Part shown: piece by piece, positions 1 through 9,369 of the stretch
Layout of the letters: each line of letters begins with the position of its first letter
Position numbering within the stretch: position 1 is the first letter of the stretch
Assembly (NCBI GenBank): GCA_036677685.1
Contig: JAVBWA010000007.1
Span: forward strand, 3,473 to 67,472
Direction: 5' to 3'
Length of the DNA stretch: 64,000 bases
Source of the DNA: JAQUBU01 sp036677685
Lineage (GTDB): Bacteria > Bacillota > Syntrophomonadia > Syntrophomonadales > Syntrophomonadaceae
Notes under the pieces: generated by a model
Told to the model about the DNA's origin: nothing
Database searches by the model: none
Seen by the model: only the letters and a program-made list of their open reading frames with translations
Program-made: the position numbers and the translations under genes

Positions 1-301
1 GGGCCAATTCTTTGCGCAAGGGCAAGAGGGCTCCCACTTCCGGGCGCAGGCTAACCGGAAGGTCATCCCATTTGGGTCCGCCTATAGCTCCCAGCAACAC
101 AGCATCAGACTGACGGCAAAGCTCCAGGGTCGCAGGGGGAAGCGGGGTCCCTTCCACATCATAAGCAACTCCTCCAATCAGAGCTTCCTGATATTCAAAC
201 TGGTGACCAAAGCGCTCAGCTATTGCGTTAAGTGCCTTTATCGCCTCCGGAACTATCTCCGTTCCTATGCCATCGCCTGGCAGTACTGCGATTTTATACA
301 T
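1..301 (-). CDS. leuB: 3-isopropylmalate dehydrogenase, N-terminal part (cut by window edge)
   Basis: LeuB oxidatively decarboxylates 3-isopropylmalate with NAD+, the third step specific to leucine synthesis, in the cytoplasm. The first 100 codons are present and run off the left edge. They read MYKIAVLPGDGIGTEI at the start, the family's N-terminal nucleotide-binding signature, followed by the conserved GAIGGPKWDD and RPE-GLLPLRKEL-like segments at about residues 72-98. The ATG is preceded by AAAGGATG at good spacing. It is the last visible gene of the ilv-leu operon and is separated from leuD by about 205 bp that hold an imperfect palindrome (380-500). Nothing in the visible part looks broken. 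Confidence 0.95.
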   Translation of the reverse strand, partial: MYKIAVLPGDGIGTEIVPEAIKALNAIAERFGHQFEYQEALIGGVAYDVEGTPLPPATLELCRQSDAVLLGAIGGPKWDDLPVSLRPEVGALLPLRKELA

Positions 302-379
302 TGTTTCCATCCTTTCGAAATTATGTTTAATACCTCAAACCTTAATCTATGAGCGTTCCAATAAAGGCTTCATATTAAC

Positions 380-500
380 AGACCGAGCAAAAAGAGTGAA
401 GAGCAAGGCTTTCAAGAAGCCCGTGATTGAGGCGTACATGAGGTACGTAGATTGAACGGGGTTCTTGAATAACGCAGCTATTCGCTTTTTTTGACGGTCT
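380..500. repeat. MITE-like imperfect palindrome between leuD and leuB
   Basis: About 121 bp begin with AGACCG (380-385) and end with CGGTCT (495-500). The two halves are imperfect inverted copies of each other: a run of A, then an AAGAGTGAAGAGC / AAGCGAATAGC-like block, then TTCAAGAA-CCCGT, converging on a GTACATGAGGTAC-like centre. In RNA it would fold into one long hairpin. No target-site duplication or coding capacity is evident. It could be a mobile non-autonomous element or a processing/attenuation hairpin inside the leu operon. The inverted-repeat layout is seen directly; mobility is inferred. Confidence 0.6.
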
Positions 501-506
501 AATCTT

Positions 507-995
507 TTAAGCCTTTTCCCTTACGTACTCGATCAAGCCGCCTTTATCCATAATGCCCTGCATAAATTCAGGAAAAGGCATAGCCTGGTATTGTTCACCA
601 GTACGCAGGTTTTTAATGCGGCCGGTTTTTAGTTCAACTTCGACCTCATCGCCTTCATTTATAGCATCAACCGCCGGGCTGCACTCCAGAATGGGAAGTC
701 CGATATTGATTGAGTTGCGATAAAAAATTCGGGCAAACGACTTGGCAATAACACAGGCCACACCCGCACCTTTAATGGCTATGGGGGCATGTTCCCGCGA
801 ACTGCCGCAGCCGAAATTCTTGTCTGCCACTATGATATCCCCGGCTTCAACCTTGGCCGGGAATTGAGGATCGGCGTCTTCCATACAGTGTTTGGCCAAT
901 TCCTGCGGGTCAAAGGTATTCAAATAACGAGCCGGAATTATGGCATCCGTATCCACATCAGCGCCAAATTTATATACCTTGCCGCTAAACTTCAT
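507..995 (-). CDS. leuD: 3-isopropylmalate dehydratase small subunit
   Basis: This is the small subunit of isopropylmalate isomerase, which pairs with LeuC to interconvert 2- and 3-isopropylmalate. The 162 residues match the usual size of the short archaeal/clostridial LeuD type. The swivel-domain signatures VDTDAIIPARYLNT near residue 14 and NFGCGSSREHAP near residue 60 are intact. I chose the ATG at 995 because GGGAGT lies just upstream; an in-frame GTG at 1016 would place the ribosome site inside the gene. It lies 107 bp downstream of leuC in the same operon. Confidence 0.96.
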   Translation of the reverse strand: MKFSGKVYKFGADVDTDAIIPARYLNTFDPQELAKHCMEDADPQFPAKVEAGDIIVADKNFGCGSSREHAPIAIKGAGVACVIAKSFARIFYRNSINIGLPILECSPAVDAINEGDEVEVELKTGRIKNLRTGEQYQAMPFPEFMQGIMDKGGLIEYVREKA

Positions 996-1102
996 AATTA
1001 ACACTCCCAATTCCACGGAATTTTTAATCCAATATAGTCTATTATGAGTTCGTTATTTCATGAATATACTGCGGTCTTTTTCCGCCTGGGAAACACCATC
1101 TG

Positions 1103-2368
1103 CTACTTCATTATTTCCTCAGGGGCTGTGATTCTGCCTTTAATTGCACTGGCAGCGGCTACTGCCGGACTAGCCAGATAAACTTCACTTTCCGGGTGGC
1201 CCATCCGGCCCACAAAGTTGCGGTTGGTGGTGGCCAGGGCTTTTTCTCCTTTGGCCAGGATGCCCATATGTCCCCCGAGGCAAGGTCCACAGGTTGGAGT
1301 GCTTACCGCGGCTCCCGCTTCCACAAAAATTTCTATAAGGCCTTTGCGCAGTGCTTCCAGGTATATCTCCCGAGTGCCCGGTAAAATAATGACTCTTATT
1401 TCGGGATGAACTTTCTGCCCTTTCAAGAAAGATGCGGCAACTTCAAGATCTTCGATTCTTCCATTAGTGCAGGAGCCGATTACTACCTGATCCAGGCTGA
1501 CATGAGTCGACTCACTGACCGGGCGGGTATTTTCCGGCAGATGGGGAAAGGCTACCACCGGTTCCAGCTTGGAAACATCATACTCCCGGGTCTCGTAATA
1601 ACTGGCATCAGCATCGGATTGATATATCTTATACGGGCGTTTAGCCCTTGCTTTAACATATTCCAGGGTTATCTCATCAGTTTCGATAATCCCGTTTTTA
1701 GCTCCGGCTTCAATAGCCATATTGGCCATGGTGAAGCGGTTGTCAATGGATAGGCCTTTTATGGCTTCTCCGCAAAATTCCATGGACATGTAACGGGCAC
1801 CGTCTACCCCAATATCTCCTATGGTGTGGAGGATTAAGTCTTTGCCGCCCACCCAGCGGGGCAGTTTTCCATAATAGACGAACTTGATGCTCTCGGGCAC
1901 CTTAAACCAGGCTTCACCGGTTGCCATCGCAGCTGCCATATCAGTTGAACCTACTCCAGTTGCGAAAGCTCCCAAGGCCCCATAGGTGCAGGTATGGGAG
2001 TCGGCCCCGATAATCAGGTCTCCTGGCAAAACCAGACCTTGTTCGGGAAGCAGGCAGTGTTCAATACCCATCTGTCCGATTTCAAAGTAGTTCTTAATCC
2101 CCATACCGCGCGCAAAATCGCGCATAATCTTGCATTGCTCCGCTGATTTTATGTCTTTGTTAGGTGTAAAATGGTCGGGAACCAGTACAATTTTGTCCTG
2201 GTCAAAAACCTGCTTGCGTTCAAGCCGGTTAAATTCTGATATGGCCGGGGGTGCGGTTACATCATTGCCCAATACCACATCGAGCTTGCAGTTTATTAGC
2301 TCACCGGCTTCCAGGTGTTCACGTCCGGCATGAGCCGCCAGTATTTTCTGGCTGATCGTCATTCCCAT
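1103..2368 (-). CDS. leuC: 3-isopropylmalate dehydratase large subunit
   Basis: LeuC is the [4Fe-4S] catalytic subunit of isopropylmalate isomerase (aconitase superfamily). The three cluster ligands are visible at about Cys300 (IGSCTNGR) and Cys360/Cys363 (TCGPCLGG). GADSHTCTYG, near residue 121, is the substrate-binding aconitase motif. At about 421 residues it is the length of the short LeuC class that pairs with a roughly 160-residue LeuD. The start at 2368 follows GGAGGAG by 8 nt; the upstream in-frame ATG overlaps that ribosome site. It begins 29 bp after leuA, so the two are co-transcribed. Confidence 0.97.
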   Translation of the reverse strand: MGMTISQKILAAHAGREHLEAGELINCKLDVVLGNDVTAPPAISEFNRLERKQVFDQDKIVLVPDHFTPNKDIKSAEQCKIMRDFARGMGIKNYFEIGQMGIEHCLLPEQGLVLPGDLIIGADSHTCTYGALGAFATGVGSTDMAAAMATGEAWFKVPESIKFVYYGKLPRWVGGKDLILHTIGDIGVDGARYMSMEFCGEAIKGLSIDNRFTMANMAIEAGAKNGIIETDEITLEYVKARAKRPYKIYQSDADASYYETREYDVSKLEPVVAFPHLPENTRPVSESTHVSLDQVVIGSCTNGRIEDLEVAASFLKGQKVHPEIRVIILPGTREIYLEALRKGLIEIFVEAGAAVSTPTCGPCLGGHMGILAKGEKALATTNRNFVGRMGHPESEVYLASPAVAAASAIKGRITAPEEIMK

Positions 2369-2397
2369 CTGTTGTACTCCTCCCAAAAAACAAAAGT

Positions 2398-3936
2398 TTA
2401 ATCTTTCTTGTTGGCGTTTCGCTGCTGCTCATAATAGTATTTATTTATCGCGTTAAGATAGGATTTTACGCTGGCCTCGATAATATCCGTGCTCAAGCCC
2501 CGGCCGCTGTACATCTTGCCGCAGATTTCTATATTGGATAGGGCCTCACCGAGAGCGTCTTTACCTCCGCTTACTGCGTTAAGCTTGAATTCATGCATTT
2601 TGCCGTAAATATCGGTAATTTTGTCAATAGCCCGGCAGGCTGCTTCCAGAGGGCCGTCGCCGGTAGCCGCTGATTCGAAAACCATTTGGTCGATAGCCAG
2701 TTTTACGGTAGCCGTAGGTAAAATAGTAGTCCCACTGGATATGTGCACATATTGCAGACTGAATCTTTCGGGAATTGCCCAGACCTGATCCTGGACAAGA
2801 GCTGCCAGGTCGTCATTGGTAATTTCCTTCTTTTTATCCGCCAACTCCTTGAAGTTCAAGAATGCTTTTTCCAGTTCTTCCGGCCTTAATACAAAGCCCA
2901 GTTCTTCGAGCCGTTCTTTAAAAGCGTGCCGGCCCGAAAGTTTGCCTAAAACCAAATTGCTGCTGGTCACTCCAACCAGTTGGGGACTCATGATTTCATA
3001 AGTTGAACGGTCTTTTAAAACTCCATCCTGGTGAATTCCTGATTCATGCAGAAAAGCGTTCTTGCCCACAATGGCTTTGTTGGGCTGTACCCGCATGCCG
3101 GTTAAACTGCTGACCAGCCGGCTGGTCCGGTATATTTCCCCGTAATTAACGTTTATATCTTTTTCATAAAAGGCTTTACGGGTGTACAGGGCCATTATTA
3201 TTTCTTCGAGTGAAGCATTGCCGGCCCGTTCTCCGATGCCATTGACCGCGCATTCCACCTGCCGGGCGCCGTTACAGATCGCAGCCAGCGAATTGGCTAC
3301 CGCCATGCCCAAATCATTGTGGCAGTGGATGCTGATAATAGCCTGGTCAACATTGCTGACTTTGCTCATCACGGTCTTGATAAACTGTCCGTACTCTTCA
3401 GGCACCGCATAGCCGACCGTATCAGGAAGATTGACTACGGTGGCCCCGGCGGCGATTACACCTTCGATTACGCGGGCCAGGAAATCCAAATCGCTGCGTG
3501 AGGCATCTTCAGCGGAAAACTCAACATCGCTGCAGTGTTTCTTGGCATGTTTGACTGCGCTAACAGCTTGTTCCAGCATTTCTTCCCGGGTTTTCTGCAG
3601 TTTATATTTCAAATGGATATCCGAGCTCGCCAAAAAGGTATGGATACGAGGATTTTCGGCCGCCTTGACCGCCTCCCAGGTACGGTCGATATCATTCCGG
3701 TTGGCCCGGCAAAGTCCGGCTATAACCGGACCCCGGACTTCTTCGGAAATCTTTTTGACAGCGGCAAAGTCACCCGGCGAAGCAATTGGAAAACCGGCTT
3801 CAATTATATCCACTCCCAAGCGGGCCAATTGATGGGCGATTTCCAGTTTCTCTTCAACGTTCAAGCTTACTCCGGGAGACTGCTCCCCATCCCTTAAGGT
3901 GGTGTCGAACAAGTATATACGATTCTTGCTAGTCAT
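2398..3936 (-). CDS. leuA: 2-isopropylmalate synthase
   Basis: LeuA condenses acetyl-CoA with 2-oxoisovalerate, the committed step of leucine synthesis. The HMG-lyase-like TIM barrel starts with DTTLRDGEQSPG at residue 11 and carries the metal ligand motif HCHNDLG near residue 205. After a linker, residues 390-500 form the LeuA regulatory dimerisation domain, including GDGPLEAACRAID, the region that binds leucine in the family, so feedback inhibition is expected. The 512 residues are standard length. GGAGGATAATAATTT precedes the ATG. It lies between ilvC and leuC in the operon. Confidence 0.97.
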   Translation of the reverse strand: MTSKNRIYLFDTTLRDGEQSPGVSLNVEEKLEIAHQLARLGVDIIEAGFPIASPGDFAAVKKISEEVRGPVIAGLCRANRNDIDRTWEAVKAAENPRIHTFLASSDIHLKYKLQKTREEMLEQAVSAVKHAKKHCSDVEFSAEDASRSDLDFLARVIEGVIAAGATVVNLPDTVGYAVPEEYGQFIKTVMSKVSNVDQAIISIHCHNDLGMAVANSLAAICNGARQVECAVNGIGERAGNASLEEIIMALYTRKAFYEKDINVNYGEIYRTSRLVSSLTGMRVQPNKAIVGKNAFLHESGIHQDGVLKDRSTYEIMSPQLVGVTSSNLVLGKLSGRHAFKERLEELGFVLRPEELEKAFLNFKELADKKKEITNDDLAALVQDQVWAIPERFSLQYVHISSGTTILPTATVKLAIDQMVFESAATGDGPLEAACRAIDKITDIYGKMHEFKLNAVSGGKDALGEALSNIEICGKMYSGRGLSTDIIEASVKSYLNAINKYYYEQQRNANKKD

Positions 3937-4011
3937 AAATTATTATCCTCCATTGCAAGGCCTGGTTGGAGAAGGTTTAAGACTCTACGCTGCTCAACCT
4001 TTGGGCCTTAC

Positions 4012-5025
4012 TTATCTGGTTTCTTCCAACCAGGGCATCATAGCCCTTAATTCCGTTCCCACTTCTTCAATTAGATGTTCGCTGTTTTGCCTCTTCAGGG
4101 CATTGAATTTGGGCCGGTTAACCATGTTTTCCAGCAGCCAGTTCTTGGCAAAAGTTCCATCCTGAATATCTATCAGAGCTTCGTACATAGCCATTCTGGC
4201 TTCTTCGCCGATAATTTCCGGACCTTTGGTATAATCGCCCCATTCCGCAGTATCACTGATGGAATAGCGCATGTAACTCATGCCGCCCTCGTACATCAAG
4301 TCAACGATGAGCTTTAATTCATGCATGCATTCAAAATAAGCGATTTCCGGCTGGTATCCGGCTTCCACCAAGGTCTCAAATCCGGCTTTTACCAGTTCGG
4401 TGACTCCGCCGCACAATACGCACTGTTCGCCGAAAAGATCGGTTTCAGTTTCTTCCTGGAAGCTGGTTTCGATAACTCCTGCCCTGGTGCAGCCAATTCC
4501 ACAGGCATAGGCCAGAGCCAGTTCCTTGGCTTGTTTGCTGAAATCCTGCTGGACTGCAACCAATCCGGGAACTCCAGCACCTTTTACATACATACGTCTT
4601 ACCAGGTGTCCGGGGCTTTTGGGAGCTACCATGAAAACATCGACAAAAGGCGGAGGCACAATCTGTCCATAGTGAATATTAAAGCCATGTGAAAATCCCA
4701 ATGCATTGCCTTCCTTCAAATAAGGTTTAATCTCTGCATTGTATACCCGGGCCTGGATTTCGTCTGGCAGCAGTACGTGAACAATATCGGCAGCTTCGGC
4801 AGCTTCCGCTACGGTCATGGGGGTAATTCCTGCTGCAATTACGGCATTCCACTCTTTTTCGGTAGCCTCGTCAAAAGGTTTTCTTAGTCCTACTATCACT
4901 TTTACTCCGCTTTCGTGAAGGTTTTGCGCCTGGGCGTGCCCCTGGGAACCAAAACCCATTACCGCTACGGTTTTTCCTTTTAGAAGCTCCAGATTCGCAT
5001 CAGCATCATAATACATTTTCGCCAT
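4012..5025 (-). CDS. ilvC: Ketol-acid reductoisomerase
   Basis: IlvC isomerises and reduces acetolactate or acetohydroxybutyrate to the dihydroxy acids, the second common step of valine, isoleucine and leucine synthesis. The 337 residues are the class I (short) length. The Rossmann motif GFGSQGHAQAQNL near residue 21 is followed by the catalytic helical domain with the acidic metal ligands in QEETETDLFGEQ near residue 190 and the C-terminal YSISDTAEWGDY segment. AAGGAGG precedes the ATG. The 134-bp gap to ilvN contains no recognisable gene. Confidence 0.97.
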   Translation of the reverse strand: MAKMYYDADANLELLKGKTVAVMGFGSQGHAQAQNLHESGVKVIVGLRKPFDEATEKEWNAVIAAGITPMTVAEAAEAADIVHVLLPDEIQARVYNAEIKPYLKEGNALGFSHGFNIHYGQIVPPPFVDVFMVAPKSPGHLVRRMYVKGAGVPGLVAVQQDFSKQAKELALAYACGIGCTRAGVIETSFQEETETDLFGEQCVLCGGVTELVKAGFETLVEAGYQPEIAYFECMHELKLIVDLMYEGGMSYMRYSISDTAEWGDYTKGPEIIGEEARMAMYEALIDIQDGTFAKNWLLENMVNRPKFNALKRQNSEHLIEEVGTELRAMMPWLEETR

Positions 5026-5159
5026 TACTAATAACCTCCTTTTATTTGTGTAAGGGATTAGGGGTGAGAGTAAGGGCTTTCCCTCATCCTCAGGCCCGGC
5101 TCCTCATTGCCAACATCTTACAATTAATATGCTAATTTTCACAACTTATTATTTAAGCA

Positions 5160-5642
5160 TCATTTTGACCCGCGAACAATTGCTATCTTTCCGGTCCTGA
5201 CCAGTTCAACTATGCCAAAAGGTTTCAGGGATTCTTCAATAGCATTAATTTTACCGGTATCACCGGTGCACTCTATTATCAGGGTTTCGCGTCCGATATC
5301 TACGATGCGGGCCCTGAATATATCGACAATCTGGACGATTTCAGCGCGGACATTATTGTCGGCCTTGACTTTGATTAGGACCAGTTCACGCTCCACCGAC
5401 CGTTCATCAGTAAGATTGGTTATTTTTATAACATCCACCAGTTTATAGAGTTGTTTTATTACCTGTTCGATTATCCGGGCATCCCCTTCGACTACGATGG
5501 TGATCCTGGATATACTCGGGTTCTCGCTGGCTCCAACTGCCAGGCTCTCGATATTGTAGCCTCTTCTCCGGAACATGGTGGTCACGCGGGTTAAGACTCC
5601 TGGCCGGTTTTCTACGGTAACCGATAGCGTATGTTTCCTCAT
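5160..5642 (-). CDS. ilvN: Acetolactate synthase regulatory (small) subunit
   Basis: This is the ACT-domain subunit that stimulates acetolactate synthase and confers valine feedback control. The N-terminal ACT domain shows HTLSVTVENRPGVLTRV at about residues 4-20 and RRGYNIESLAVG near 28. A second ACT-like half ends in GIVELVRTGKIAIVRG. About 160 residues is typical. The ATG at 5642 follows the ilvB stop by 2 bp and uses GGGGGGTGAT, which lies within the last ilvB codons, so translation is probably coupled. An upstream TTG overlapping that stop is less likely. Confidence 0.95.
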   Translation of the reverse strand: MRKHTLSVTVENRPGVLTRVTTMFRRRGYNIESLAVGASENPSISRITIVVEGDARIIEQVIKQLYKLVDVIKITNLTDERSVERELVLIKVKADNNVRAEIVQIVDIFRARIVDIGRETLIIECTGDTGKINAIEESLKPFGIVELVRTGKIAIVRGSK

Positions 5643-5644
5643 AA

Positions 5645-7327
5645 TCAATCACCCCCCAGCATATTAAAAAGTGACCCGCCGGGCGGTACCATGGGATAAA
5701 CATCAGCCTCGCGTTCCACCCAGAAATCAATAATTACCGGGCGGTCGGTTACCTGCAGGGCCTCCTGCAACGCCCGCTCAACCTCGGCTTCATCAGTTAC
5801 CCTTATACCTACTGCTCCATAAGCCTCGGCTAATTTTACGAAATCCGGCTGGCAGCTCATATCGGTATATGAATAGCGGCCACCATAGAAAAGACCCTGC
5901 CATTGTCTTACCATACCTAAAAATTGATTATTAAGAATACAAGTAATAACCGGCAGTTTGTATTGTACAGCGGTTCCAAGTTCCTGAATATTCATCTGGA
6001 TACTGCCGTCCCCGGCAATATTTATAACCGGCAGGTCGGGCCGGCCAATCTTGGCTCCAATGGCCGCCGGAAATCCATAGCCCATAGTGCCTAATCCACC
6101 TGAACTCAAGAAACTGCGCGGGTGTTTATACTGGTAATACTGAGCCGACCACATCTGATGCTGTCCAACCTCGGTGCATATAATAGCTTCTCCCTGAGTA
6201 AGAGCAGATATTTTTTCGATTATATTCTGGGGCATTATGCGGCCCTCGGCAGAACTGCCATAACGCAAAGGATATTCCTCTTTCCAGCGGTCTATGGTTT
6301 TGTGCCAGTCAGTCAAAGTATCGATACTGTCCAAGCGTTTGTTAACAGCCTGCAAAACTTCCTTGACCTGCCCCACAATCGGAACGTCAACTTCCACGTT
6401 CTTACCGATTTCGGCGGCGTCAATATCTATATGAATTACCCGGGCATGGGGAGCAAATGTGTCAATCTTTCCTGTAACCCGGTCGTCAAACCTGACCCCT
6501 ATGGCAATCAGCAAATCACATTCACCAATTGCATAATTGGCATAACGAGTGCCATGCATTCCCAGCATGCCCAAGGACAGGTAGTTGTTGCCCGGAAAAG
6601 CTCCCATTCCCATTAAGGTAGTGGTTACCGGTATTTTGCGTTTTTCCGCCAATTCCCGCAACTCTTCGGCTGCATTGGAGGCAATTACCCCTCCTCCCGC
6701 ATAAATAACCGGCCTTTCTGCCTTCAAGATATATTCCACAGCGGCAATAACCTGCCCGGAATTGTACCCTTTCATGACCCGGTAACCCCTGATATTTACT
6801 TCTTCTTCAGGAGCCTGATAGTCTATTTCTCTTTCCATGACATCTTTGGGCAGATCTACGACCACCGGACCGGGACGGTTGCTTCGGGCGATATAGAAAG
6901 CTTCTTTTACTATCCGAGCTACATCCTCGGTCTTTTCCACCAGGTAATTATGTTTGGTAATAGGTAGGGTAATTCCGGTTATATCAGCCTCCTGAAAAGC
7001 ATCCTTACCGATAAAAGCGGTGCCTACCTGCCCAGTAAAGCAGACCATGGGAATAGAGTCCATGTAGGCCGTGGCTATTCCAGTAACCAGATTAGTTGCA
7101 CCCGGACCTGAAGTGGACAGACAGACTCCAACCTTGCCGGTAGCCCTTGCATATCCATCGGCAGCATGGGCTGCTCCCTGTTCATGACGAGCAAGGATAT
7201 GCTTTATTTCGGAATTATACAGGGCATCATAAATCGGCAAAGCCTGCCCGCCCGGGTATCCAAAAATAGTGTCAACTCCTTCCTCCTTTAAGCAACGTAG
7301 CAATATCTCCGCTCCCTTTAATTTCAC
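5645..7327 (-). CDS. ilvB: Acetolactate synthase large (catalytic) subunit
   Basis: IlvB is the thiamine-diphosphate enzyme that forms acetolactate or acetohydroxybutyrate from pyruvate. The N-terminal Pyr domain shows FGYPGGQALPIYDAL with its catalytic glutamate in the RHEQGAAHAADGYAR segment. The central FAD/Rossmann-like domain precedes the C-terminal PP domain with GDGSIQMNIQELGT and a downstream NNQFLGMVRQWQ, the ThDP-Mg motif. At about 560 residues it is full length. I chose the GTG at 7327, 5 nt after GGAGGTGA; the GTG at 7342 overlaps the ribosome site. It follows ilvD across 284 bp that contain a copy of the dispersed structured repeat. Confidence 0.95.
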   Translation of the reverse strand: MKLKGAEILLRCLKEEGVDTIFGYPGGQALPIYDALYNSEIKHILARHEQGAAHAADGYARATGKVGVCLSTSGPGATNLVTGIATAYMDSIPMVCFTGQVGTAFIGKDAFQEADITGITLPITKHNYLVEKTEDVARIVKEAFYIARSNRPGPVVVDLPKDVMEREIDYQAPEEEVNIRGYRVMKGYNSGQVIAAVEYILKAERPVIYAGGGVIASNAAEELRELAEKRKIPVTTTLMGMGAFPGNNYLSLGMLGMHGTRYANYAIGECDLLIAIGVRFDDRVTGKIDTFAPHARVIHIDIDAAEIGKNVEVDVPIVGQVKEVLQAVNKRLDSIDTLTDWHKTIDRWKEEYPLRYGSSAEGRIMPQNIIEKISALTQGEAIICTEVGQHQMWSAQYYQYKHPRSFLSSGGLGTMGYGFPAAIGAKIGRPDLPVINIAGDGSIQMNIQELGTAVQYKLPVITCILNNQFLGMVRQWQGLFYGGRYSYTDMSCQPDFVKLAEAYGAVGIRVTDEAEVERALQEALQVTDRPVIIDFWVEREADVYPMVPPGGSLFNMLGGD

Positions 7328-7390
7328 CCGGTTCACCTCCACTTTATGGTTTTATAATGAATTATTAATTTTTATTTCTTGAGGAAATGC

Positions 7391-7513
7391 TAAGCATTCA
7401 ATTGGTTTCAACACACAGCTGCAACGAGGCGGAGGATTAGAACCCGCCGCTTGTATTGTTAATAGGACCCCGACCGCTTAAAAAGCGGGAGACATCTTCT
7501 CGCCTCGTTATAA
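7391..7513 (+). repeat. Dispersed structured repeat, copy 1 (inside ilv operon)
   Basis: This is a copy of a family found at least ten times in the window. It begins TAAGCATTC and ends CGCCTCGTTATAA. The long-range stem AACGAGGCG / CGCCTCGTT encloses two hairpins, GGCGG/CCGCC and CCGCTT/AAGCGG. The 5' hairpin GAAACTGC/GCAGTTTC of other copies is largely deleted here. It lies between ilvD and ilvB and is transcribed in antisense orientation as part of the operon mRNA, where the complement can still fold. Confidence 0.8.
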
Positions 7514-7556
7514 ATGAGATTTGAAAGGAAACTAGCTTTATAATTGGAAATTATTA

Positions 7557-7580
7557 AAGCGGGCTGTGGATGGCCCGCTT
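7557..7580 (-). terminator. Hairpin downstream of ilvD (partial terminator or mRNA stabiliser)
   Basis: A perfect 8-bp stem, AAGCGGGC / GCCCGCTT, with an 8-nt loop is followed on the minus strand by TTTAATAATTT. It sits 32 bp after the ilvD stop. The weak T-tract suggests partial termination or a 3'-end block that would lower ilvB relative to ilvD, but this is inference. Confidence 0.45.
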
Positions 7581-7611
7581 GGTGATTGCCAGTTTTGTTG
7601 AGCAGTTTTTA

Positions 7612-9273
7612 TTATTTCTTAAATATAGCTCCAGTGCTGGCTGATTGTACCATCTCAGCATATCGCTTCATATATCCAGTTTTTATATTGGAATCCGGCA
7701 ATTGCAGTCGCTTTCTTCTGGCTTCAAGGGTAGCATCATCTACTAGAAGTTCCAGGCTGCAGGCCGGAATATCTATTCGTATAAGGTCACCTTCTTCTAC
7801 CAGAGCAATTATACCTCCGGCAGCCGCTTCCGGTGATACATGACCAATCGAAGCACCACGGGTGGCTCCTGAAAAGCGGCCATCGGTAATAAGGGCTACT
7901 TCCTTGTCTAAACCCATACCGGCGATGGCAGAGGTGGGAGTAAGCATTTCTCTCATCCCTGGTCCTCCCCGAGGGCCTTCATAACGAATAACTATAACAT
8001 CTCCCGAACGTATTCGCTTGCCCAAAATAGCTGTCGTTGCCTCCTCCTCGGAATTATAAACCCGAGCCGGACCTTCATGCTGCATCATTTCGGGATCAAC
8101 CGCACCCTTTTTCACTACTGCACCCTCCCGGGCCAAATTGCCAAAAAGGATTGCCAAGCCGCCGCTTTCACTGTAAGGGTTATCCAGCGGTCTGATTACT
8201 GAATAATCCAGGACTGGCCTCCCCGCTATGTTTTCCCCGACGGTACGTCCGGTAACTGTCATACATTCGGTATTTACAAATCCTTTTTTGTCAAGTTCGC
8301 TGTATAAGGCCTGGATACCGCCCGCCCGGTTGAGATCTTCCATATGATGGCTGCCCGCCGGGCTAAGTTTGCACAAATGAGGAGTCTGGGCACTCATTTC
8401 ATTAAACAGGTTTAGATCAATATCGATCCCGGCTTCATAAGCTATAGCCATTAGATGCAGTACCGAGTTGCTTGAACAGCCGATAGCCATATCCTGACGG
8501 ATGGCATTATGAAACGCTTCGGCAGTCATTATATCCAATGGTTTAATATCCTTTTTCAAAAGTTCCATGATTTTTATACCGGCCTGCTTGGCCAGCCTGA
8601 TCCGCTCCGAATAGACCGCAGGTATGGTGCCGTTACCCGGCAGGCCCATGCCCAGGGCTTCGGTAAGGCAGTTCATGGAATTGGCGGTAAACATGCCGGC
8701 ACAGGAACCGCAGGTAGGACAGGCGTTCTCTTCCAGTTCCGCTAGTTCATTCAGGTCAATGCATCCGGCGGCAGCGGCTCCCACCCCTTCAAAAACCTGG
8801 GTGAGACTCAGCTTGCGGTCTTTTACAGTTCCAGCCAGCATGGGACCGCCGCTGATAAAAACAGATGGCAGATTAAGCCGGGCTGCGGCCATCAGCATAC
8901 CGGGAACCACCTTGTCACAGTTGGGTATAAACACCAGGGCATCAAAAGCATGGGCAGTAGCCATAATTTCTATGGAATCGGCAATTAGTTCACGGCTGCC
9001 CAGAGAATACTTCATACCGATGTGATTCATTGCAATACCGTCACAGACGGCAATGGTCTGGAACTCAAAAGGAGTTCCTCCGGCTATTCGAACTCCAGCC
9101 TTTACGGCTTCGGAAATTTTATCCAGATTTATATGTCCGGGTACAATTTCATTTTTGGAATTTACAATACCGATCATGGGGCGGTCAATTTCTTCATCGG
9201 TCAGTCCAATCGCCCTGAATAAGGCACGATGAGGTGCTTTTTCCAATCCCTTTTTGGCAATATCACTTTTCAT
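7612..9273 (-). CDS. ilvD: Dihydroxy-acid dehydratase
   Basis: IlvD dehydrates the dihydroxy acids to 2-oxoisovalerate and 2-oxo-3-methylvalerate, using an iron-sulfur cluster. The cluster cysteines are visible in IPNCDKVVPGM (about Cys119) and CPTCGSCAGMFTANSMN (about residues 185-201). The C-terminal domain contains the DGRFSGATRGASIGHVSPEA signature near residue 464. The 553 residues are full length. The ATG follows AAGGAGAAAGAAA. It is the first structural gene behind the T-box and sigma-A promoter at 9370-9689, so the whole ilv-leu operon should be charged-tRNA controlled. Confidence 0.97.
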   Translation of the reverse strand: MKSDIAKKGLEKAPHRALFRAIGLTDEEIDRPMIGIVNSKNEIVPGHINLDKISEAVKAGVRIAGGTPFEFQTIAVCDGIAMNHIGMKYSLGSRELIADSIEIMATAHAFDALVFIPNCDKVVPGMLMAAARLNLPSVFISGGPMLAGTVKDRKLSLTQVFEGVGAAAAGCIDLNELAELEENACPTCGSCAGMFTANSMNCLTEALGMGLPGNGTIPAVYSERIRLAKQAGIKIMELLKKDIKPLDIMTAEAFHNAIRQDMAIGCSSNSVLHLMAIAYEAGIDIDLNLFNEMSAQTPHLCKLSPAGSHHMEDLNRAGGIQALYSELDKKGFVNTECMTVTGRTVGENIAGRPVLDYSVIRPLDNPYSESGGLAILFGNLAREGAVVKKGAVDPEMMQHEGPARVYNSEEEATTAILGKRIRSGDVIVIRYEGPRGGPGMREMLTPTSAIAGMGLDKEVALITDGRFSGATRGASIGHVSPEAAAGGIIALVEEGDLIRIDIPACSLELLVDDATLEARRKRLQLPDSNIKTGYMKRYAEMVQSASTGAIFKK

Positions 9274-9369
9274 TTTCTTTCTCCTTATCTCAAACTCGGG
9301 AAGTTATACTCCATATGCGAATATAAATTTCAAATACCGATGGGGACATTCCTTCGCAGGAGACCTTAA

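Noticed and set aside
1406..1753. Long opposite-strand frames inside leuC, leuA, ilvC and ilvB
   Set aside because: They are shadows of conserved genes with no ribosome sites or recognisable products.
5443..5730. 95-codon minus-strand frame across the ilvB-ilvN junction
   Set aside because: It overlaps both real genes in another frame and has a low-quality composition.
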